Shown in pieces: positions 58,819-64,000 of a DNA stretch of 64,000 bases. Origin of the DNA: Theodoxus fluviatilis. Taxonomy: Eukaryota > Mollusca > Gastropoda > Cycloneritida > Neritidae. The number at the start of each line of letters is the position of its first letter. The first letter of the stretch is position 1. The notes below the pieces were generated by a model. The model searched no databases and was not told the origin of the DNA. It was given only the letters and a program-made list of their open reading frames with translations. Both the position numbers and the translations under genes were made by a program. The stretch lies in NCBI GenBank assembly GCA_034096865.1, contig JAWQFJ010000526.1, forward strand, positions 165,001 to 229,000, written 5' to 3'.

Positions 58819-59476
58819 ATCCCAAACAACGGCGGTAAATGAAAAGTCGCTTTAAAACACAGGGCGAGCACAAATGCAAATTTTCGACTTTAAAGTCTTC
58901 CTCAGGCATAAAACAAAAACACAACTGAACTGTACAGGGTAAAATGTCCACTGAGCAGAGATGATTTACATTACTCAGTGGATGTCAAGTTTAAGGTTCC
59001 ATAAAATCGTGAAACTTGTAAGAGTAAAATCAGCTCACGTTTACCACATGATGCGGGCAAGAGTTAAGAGAGGGAGATGGGTTTTAAAACACAGGGCGAG
59101 GCACAAATGCAAATTTTCGACTTAAAAGTCTTCCTCAGGCATAAAACAAAAACACAACTGAACTGTACAGGGTAAAATGTCCACTGAGCAGGGATAATTT
59201 ACATTACTCATGATGCATCATGTAGGTTACATCATGAGTAATTATAAAATGTGGTAAACGTGAGCTGATTTTACTCTTACAAGTTTCACGATTTTATGGA
59301 ACCTAAAACTCGTCATCCACTGAGTAATGTAAATCATCCCTGCTCAGTGGACATTTTACCCTATACAGTTCAGTTGTGCTTTTGTTTTATGCCTGAGGAA
59401 GACTTTTAAGTCGAAAAATTTGCATTTGTGCTCGCCCTGGTTTTTAAAGCTTTCATTTACCGCCGGTGTTTGGGTT
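58819..59476. mobile_element. Foldback element: ~230-bp inverted arms plus an internal third copy
   Basis: 58819-59048 is inverted at 59250-59476 with high identity. A third, forward partial copy of the arm lies at about 59085-59210. Each arm contains GCCTGAGGAAGACTTT and GTCGAAAA next to ACAAATGCAAATTTTCGACT. A minus-strand frame in the left arm and a plus-strand frame in the right arm both read FIYRRCLGS. Confidence 0.85.
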
Positions 59477-60890
59477 CTATTTTACGAGGCGCCTGCAGTC
59501 CAAGGAATACAGTATGGTATGCTAGTACGTGTAATATGCACACCCGTGGGGGGGATAAGGGTTGGGGGTGGAGGTTGGGGGGTGGGGGTAGGGGGGTAAG
59601 GGTAGGGGTTGGGAGGTGAGGGTGGGGGCAGAGATCTTTTCAAGTTTGCAGGGGATTTTGGTGGGTTTATTTCCTAGATTTTAACAATTGCACACACTGC
59701 ACTCCACAATAATCAGCAGTAGCCTCTTTTTTTCTTTTCTGAGACCTCCCCCCCCCCCCTCCGCCCCCCCCCCCGCCCCCCCCCCCCCCCGAGCAACCAG
59801 CAACCTTCCTGTGAAGATCAAAGTGCTCTGACCATCAATTTACTGAGGCCCTACACAAATTCTGTTTGTGATGCCCATTTACAGACATCATTATTGATGA
59901 AGAGGCCATTAACATTTCCTTCCTTCCCTCCCTCATTCCTTCCTTCCCCAATATTTCCCTTTGAGTTCAAGGACTAGCTTTGGATCCAGTGTGCCATCAT
60001 ATTTCAAAGTTTTGCACAGTTCGCTGACTGAATAGTCAGCAGGTGGTGCGCACACCCACGTGCTGTGTGCACAGCCTGCATTAGCACATGTTTACTGCCC
60101 ATGAAAAGAATTATTTTTCACCTGTTCAAATGTTCATGCTTGCTCCATGCACCCCAAGCAATGGGGAACAAAAACATTCATCCAGCCCAGTACAAAGAGA
60201 GCAAGGGAATGGGGTCAAATCAACATGCTTGATAGTTGCTCAAGAGAGCATGATGCAACTAATCGAGTTGTTTGTGAACTGCAACTACTTGCATCACACT
60301 GCCTCCATACTAGAGTTTTACGTCCTTACACGCCATGCTCACTGGCGATACCCGAACTGTCCTATGGTGCATACAAAATCTGCACCTTAGCACACATCAT
60401 TGCCCCCGGCTGATTTGCCGTGCATTGTCCTGTTGGTGTCTCGTACTGTGCTTGGTGTGCTCGCTTATATGATTTTGCAAGCATCATTGGAGGTGTATCA
60501 AATAGTTTTCAGTAGGGATCTGGGGGGGGGGGGCAATCACAGAGTCATCTGCGTGCGGACGTATTAAGATATCGGCCAATTTGGTGTGTAAAACCACTGG
60601 TCTCCACTACGAGGTGTCGACATCGCGACTCGCTTAAGCTACACGATGACACTGCAGTGTATTGTGCCCATTGTGTTCACAGCCACTGCATTCTCCATCT
60701 ACAGCTGCACTGAGCTGTCACCCACAGAAACACCTTGCAATTGCCATATGCTGTACCTTGTTGATATGTATTACTGTTCTATAGGTGCAGCCAGGCATGC
60801 CTGGTACTTCACTACAGAAACACTGCACTGTATTGCGTCCAGTATGTTTTACCTACTGTTCTCCACTTGACGAGTGCATCTGACTTCACT
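59477..60890. other. No gene recognised; G-rich and C-rich tracts
   Basis: 59549-59632 is a run of GGGG/GGTT/GGTA motifs; 59747-59790 is nearly pure C. The remainder is unique sequence without coding signal. Confidence 0.5.
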
Positions 60891-62235
60891 AAGGAGACAC
60901 ACTGCAAGCGTATTGTGTCCATTGTGTTCACCACTACTGTTTCTTCCACTACACGGGTGAATCGCAACTTCACTACAGAACACTGTGATGTATTGGGTCT
61001 GTTGTTTCACTACTGTTCTCCACTACAGTGAATCCAACTTCACTACAGAACACTGTGATGTATTGGGTCTGTTGTTTTGCTACTGTTCTCCACTACACTG
61101 CATCCGACTTCACTACAGAACACTGCAATGCATTCTGTCTGTTATTATACTACTGTTTTCCACTACAGTGCATCTGACTTCACTACAGAACACTGCAATT
61201 TATTGTGTCTGTTGTTTTACCACTATTTTCCACTACAGTGCATCTGACTTCACTACAGAACACTGCAATGTATTGTGTCTGTTGTTTTACCACTGTTTTC
61301 CACTACAGTGCATCTGACTTCACCACAGAACACTGCAATGTATTGTGTCCATTGTTTTACTACTGTTCTCCACTACAACGCATCGAACTTCACTACAGAA
61401 CACTGTGATGTATTGTGTCCATTGTTTCACCACTGTTCTCCACTACAGTGCATCCAACTTCACTACAGAACACTGCAATGCATTCTGTCCGTTGATATAT
61501 TACGGTTCTCCACTGCAGCATGTCTGACTTTACTACAAAACACTGCAATGTATTGTGTACATTAATTTACTACTGTTCTCCACTACAGTGCATCCAACTT
61601 CACTACAGAACACTGCAATGCATTCTCTCTGTTGAATACTGTTCTCCACTACAGCATGTCTGACTTCACTACAAAACACTGCAATGTATTGTGTCCATTG
61701 TTTCACTACTGTTCTCCACTACAGTGCATCCAACTTCACTACAGAACACTGCAACGCATTCTCTCTGTTGAATACTGTTCTCCACTACAGCATGTCTGAC
61801 TTCACTACAAAACACTGCAATGTATTGTGTCCATTGTTTCACTACTGTTCTCCACTACAGTGCATCCAACTTCACTACAGAACACTGCAACGCATTCTCT
61901 CTGTTGAATACTGTTCTCCACTACAGCATGTCTGACTTCACTACAAAACACTGCAATGTATTGTGTCCATTGTTTCACTACTGTTCTCCACTACAGTGCA
62001 TCTGACATCACTACAGAACACTGCAATGCATTCTGTCCATTGATATATTACGGTTCTCCACTACAGCATGTCTGACTTCACTACAAAACACTGCAATGTA
62101 TTGTGTCCATTGTTTCACTACTGTTCTCCACTACAGTGCATCCAACTTCACTACAGAACACTGCAATGCATTCTCTCTGTTGAATACTGTTCTCCACTAC
62201 AGCATGTCTGACTTCACTACAAAACACTGCACTGT
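60891..62235. repeat. 70-bp satellite-like array, about 18 copies
   Basis: Unit TTCACTACAGAACACTGCAA plus TGTATTGTGTCC, TGTTTTAC and TACTGTTCTCCACTACAGTG. Period 70 in the first half (for example 61205, 61275, 61345). In the second half a 136-bp higher-order unit alternates a full and a shortened monomer (61684, 61820). Confidence 0.93.
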
Positions 62236-62439
62236 GTTGCACTGCAAGTGCACAGCACTGCAGGTTCAGTGAGTCTGCCAGCTGAGTCCAAACACCAGCA
62301 TCACTGATGACCTTCACTGTAGAATCAAAATCCACCACTGGTCAATATGATCCCATGACCCCAAACTAATGTTTTCCACTGACCAACTGTTTTTCTAGAA
62401 ACAAAGGAAGCACTGGACTGTGACAGGCAAATAGGTAAA

Positions 62440-62769
62440 AGGGAGACAGACAGACACAGACAGACATATTGTGAGACAGGCGAACAGACAGACAGATAGT
62501 GAGACAGGCAAACAGACAGACAGATAGTGAGACAAGCAAACAGACAGACAGATAGTGAGACAAGCAAACAGACAGACAGATAGTGAGACAGGCAAACAGA
62601 CAGACAGATAGTGAGACAGGCAAACAGACCTACAGACCGTGAGACAAAAAGACAGACAGATACTGAGATAGTGAGACAGGAAAAAAGACACAGATAGTGA
62701 GACAGGCAAACAGACAGACAGATAGTGAGACAGTCAAACAGACAGACAGATAGAGAGACAGGCAAACAG
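62440..62769. repeat. 28-30 bp GACA-type minisatellite ending at the gap
   Basis: Unit AGTGAGACAGGCAAACAGAC plus AGACAGAT; runs directly into the N block. Confidence 0.95.
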
Positions 62770-62779
62770 NNNNNNNNNN
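62770..62779. other. Assembly gap (10 N)
   Basis: Ten N bases; true length unknown. Confidence 1.
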
Positions 62780-63675
62780 AATTACAGCATAAAGCAGCTT
62801 ATGATGACATTGGATCGACCATTTGTCAAACCCCTTTGAAAGCTACACAATTTTTGTCGTTATTTTAGGTGAGAAAGGTTGATGAAAGAAGGGTTGTTTC
62901 GTATGTTAATCGGTGGATATTTATGGGACCATATCCACAGGAAATGGCTATCGTGGTACTTTATCAGTTTTTGGTGTGTGTGTGCTGTAGAATATCATGC
63001 ATTGTTGCCATAGCAGTCACTGGGATACTTTTTTCAAATTGAATATGGCTGTAAATTCATCCGATGGGGTTACTCCAATAATTTTGAGATTTAACTCTAT
63101 TCAGAAAACGGAATTATTCTTGTGAGGGTTTCAAACTTCAGATCTACAGCTAAATGATATTTTTAAAAATTCTTTAGATGGGCATTGCAATTTTAGTATG
63201 GAAAAAAACTTTGTCGGGTTGCATAACACCCCACTTTATAAACACATCGCTTCTGTTGTAGTCACAAACATGGTGGTCAGGTGTTGGTATGGTTACTTCA
63301 AGACTTGGGGTAGAGGCTCTCATTAAAATGCAGAGCTCATTTCATTGGCTGTTGAGAGATGAATGTGAGAATTAGCTTGGGGCCAAATTTCATGGATGTA
63401 CCTTATTATGTACATATTCCAATTGTCATAAACCAGCAACGGCTGCACATATAGTAATTTTGGTATAACTATAAGTTTCAGGTGCATTTAGTGTACTTTA
63501 CAATGATATCCCAACAAATCTGAAGGTTTGTGAGCAACTAATTTTGGGAGGACAGGTCATTTAAGATGTCCAACGCTGCCATACTTTGCCCCTTTCTGCC
63601 ATCTCGGTATTGCCCTGCCCCAGGGGCTGGGAAGTATAAATTGACCCATCACGTCGCCATATGAGTTTTGTAAAA
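62780..63675. other. No gene recognised
   Basis: Unique sequence right of the gap with no coding signal. Confidence 0.4.
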
Positions 63676-63810
63676 AGCAAATAACTAGGGAAATCGTGAC
63701 TGGACTTGTAGTTGTACTTATTCTACCCAGCTCGAACGATTTTCCATGATCAATGGCTTTAATAGCCTACAGAGGCTGATTAGGCATGGAAACTCCATCC
63801 ATCCATGATG
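63676..63810 (+). mobile_element. SINE family C 3' part
   Basis: Shares GCAAATAACTAGGGAAATCG, ATGGCTTTAATAGCCTACAG and GGCTGATTAGGC with family C, and ends in CCATCCATCCATG. Confidence 0.6.
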
Positions 63811-64000
63811 CCCCGAGCCACCCACAAAAGGGTGAGCTTTTGCGTCTAGTTTTCCTTCTTGGACTCATTGTTCTGAATTCAGTTGTCATTTCGTAATCTC
63901 TTGGCTGAACTGCCTCATGGAGAACACATGATCGTTAGCTCCGCCAAGGAGATTATGTTTGTCAGTCCATTAGAAAATGTGTCACTTATTCAGCAAAATA

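Noticed and set aside
59390..59430. Hammerhead-ribozyme-like core (CTGAGGA ... GAAA)
   Set aside because: The helix between the two blocks is off by one and no third stem with a cleavage site could be placed; probably a retroelement motif.
59549..59632. Interstitial telomere repeat
   Set aside because: Units are irregular (GGTTGGGG, GGTAGGGG, GGTGAGGG), not TTAGGG arrays.

Overview
The window is eukaryotic genomic DNA from an invertebrate, most likely a mollusc or related lophotrochozoan. This rests on a multi-exon gene with canonical GT-AG introns, a Set2/SETD2 SET domain of invertebrate type, abundant micro- and minisatellites, and many fragments of LINEs, SINEs, piggyBac and inverted-repeat (MITE-like) transposons. 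The taxon is an inference from repeat style, not a match. A 10-N run at 62770-62779 marks an assembly gap, so this is draft sequence.

The only convincing gene lies on the minus strand from about 55838 down to 27095. It is the ortholog of SETD2 (KMT3A/Set2), the histone H3 lysine-36 trimethyltransferase. Thirteen coding exons join without a frame break into 2943 codons. They encode a long disordered N-terminus (one 6093-bp exon with two arginine/serine-type repeat regions and two glutamine tracts), a conserved linker ending just before the AWS domain, the AWS zinc region, the SET domain, the post-SET cysteines, and the start of the following helical region. The first exon or exons (start codon) and the 3' exons (WW and SRI domains, stop) were not found.

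Layout. 1-27 kb: no gene recognised. It holds a decayed LINE reverse transcriptase (3.5-5.1 kb), tRNA-related SINE copies, a 737-bp element with ~103-bp inverted repeats (8.4-9.2 kb), three copies of a retroelement-tail repeat (9.3-10.4 kb), a nearly identical 1.96-kb tandem duplication (21.25-25.17 kb) and a frameshifted piggyBac transposase remnant (25.9-26.5 kb). 27-56 kb: the SETD2 gene, whose introns carry minisatellites (18, 28, 34, 35, 38 and 54 bp units), a GAA/GGA tract, a non-autonomous element full of AGGTCA half-sites, and two well-bounded MITEs. 56-62.8 kb: CA repeats, a foldback element, and a 70-bp satellite running toward the gap. 62.8-64 kb: ordinary sequence with one SINE tail.

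How it works together: only SETD2 has an assignable cell function (co-transcriptional H3K36 methylation in the nucleus). The rest is repeat-derived DNA whose interest lies in how closely it crowds the exons and which binding-site-like motifs it spreads.
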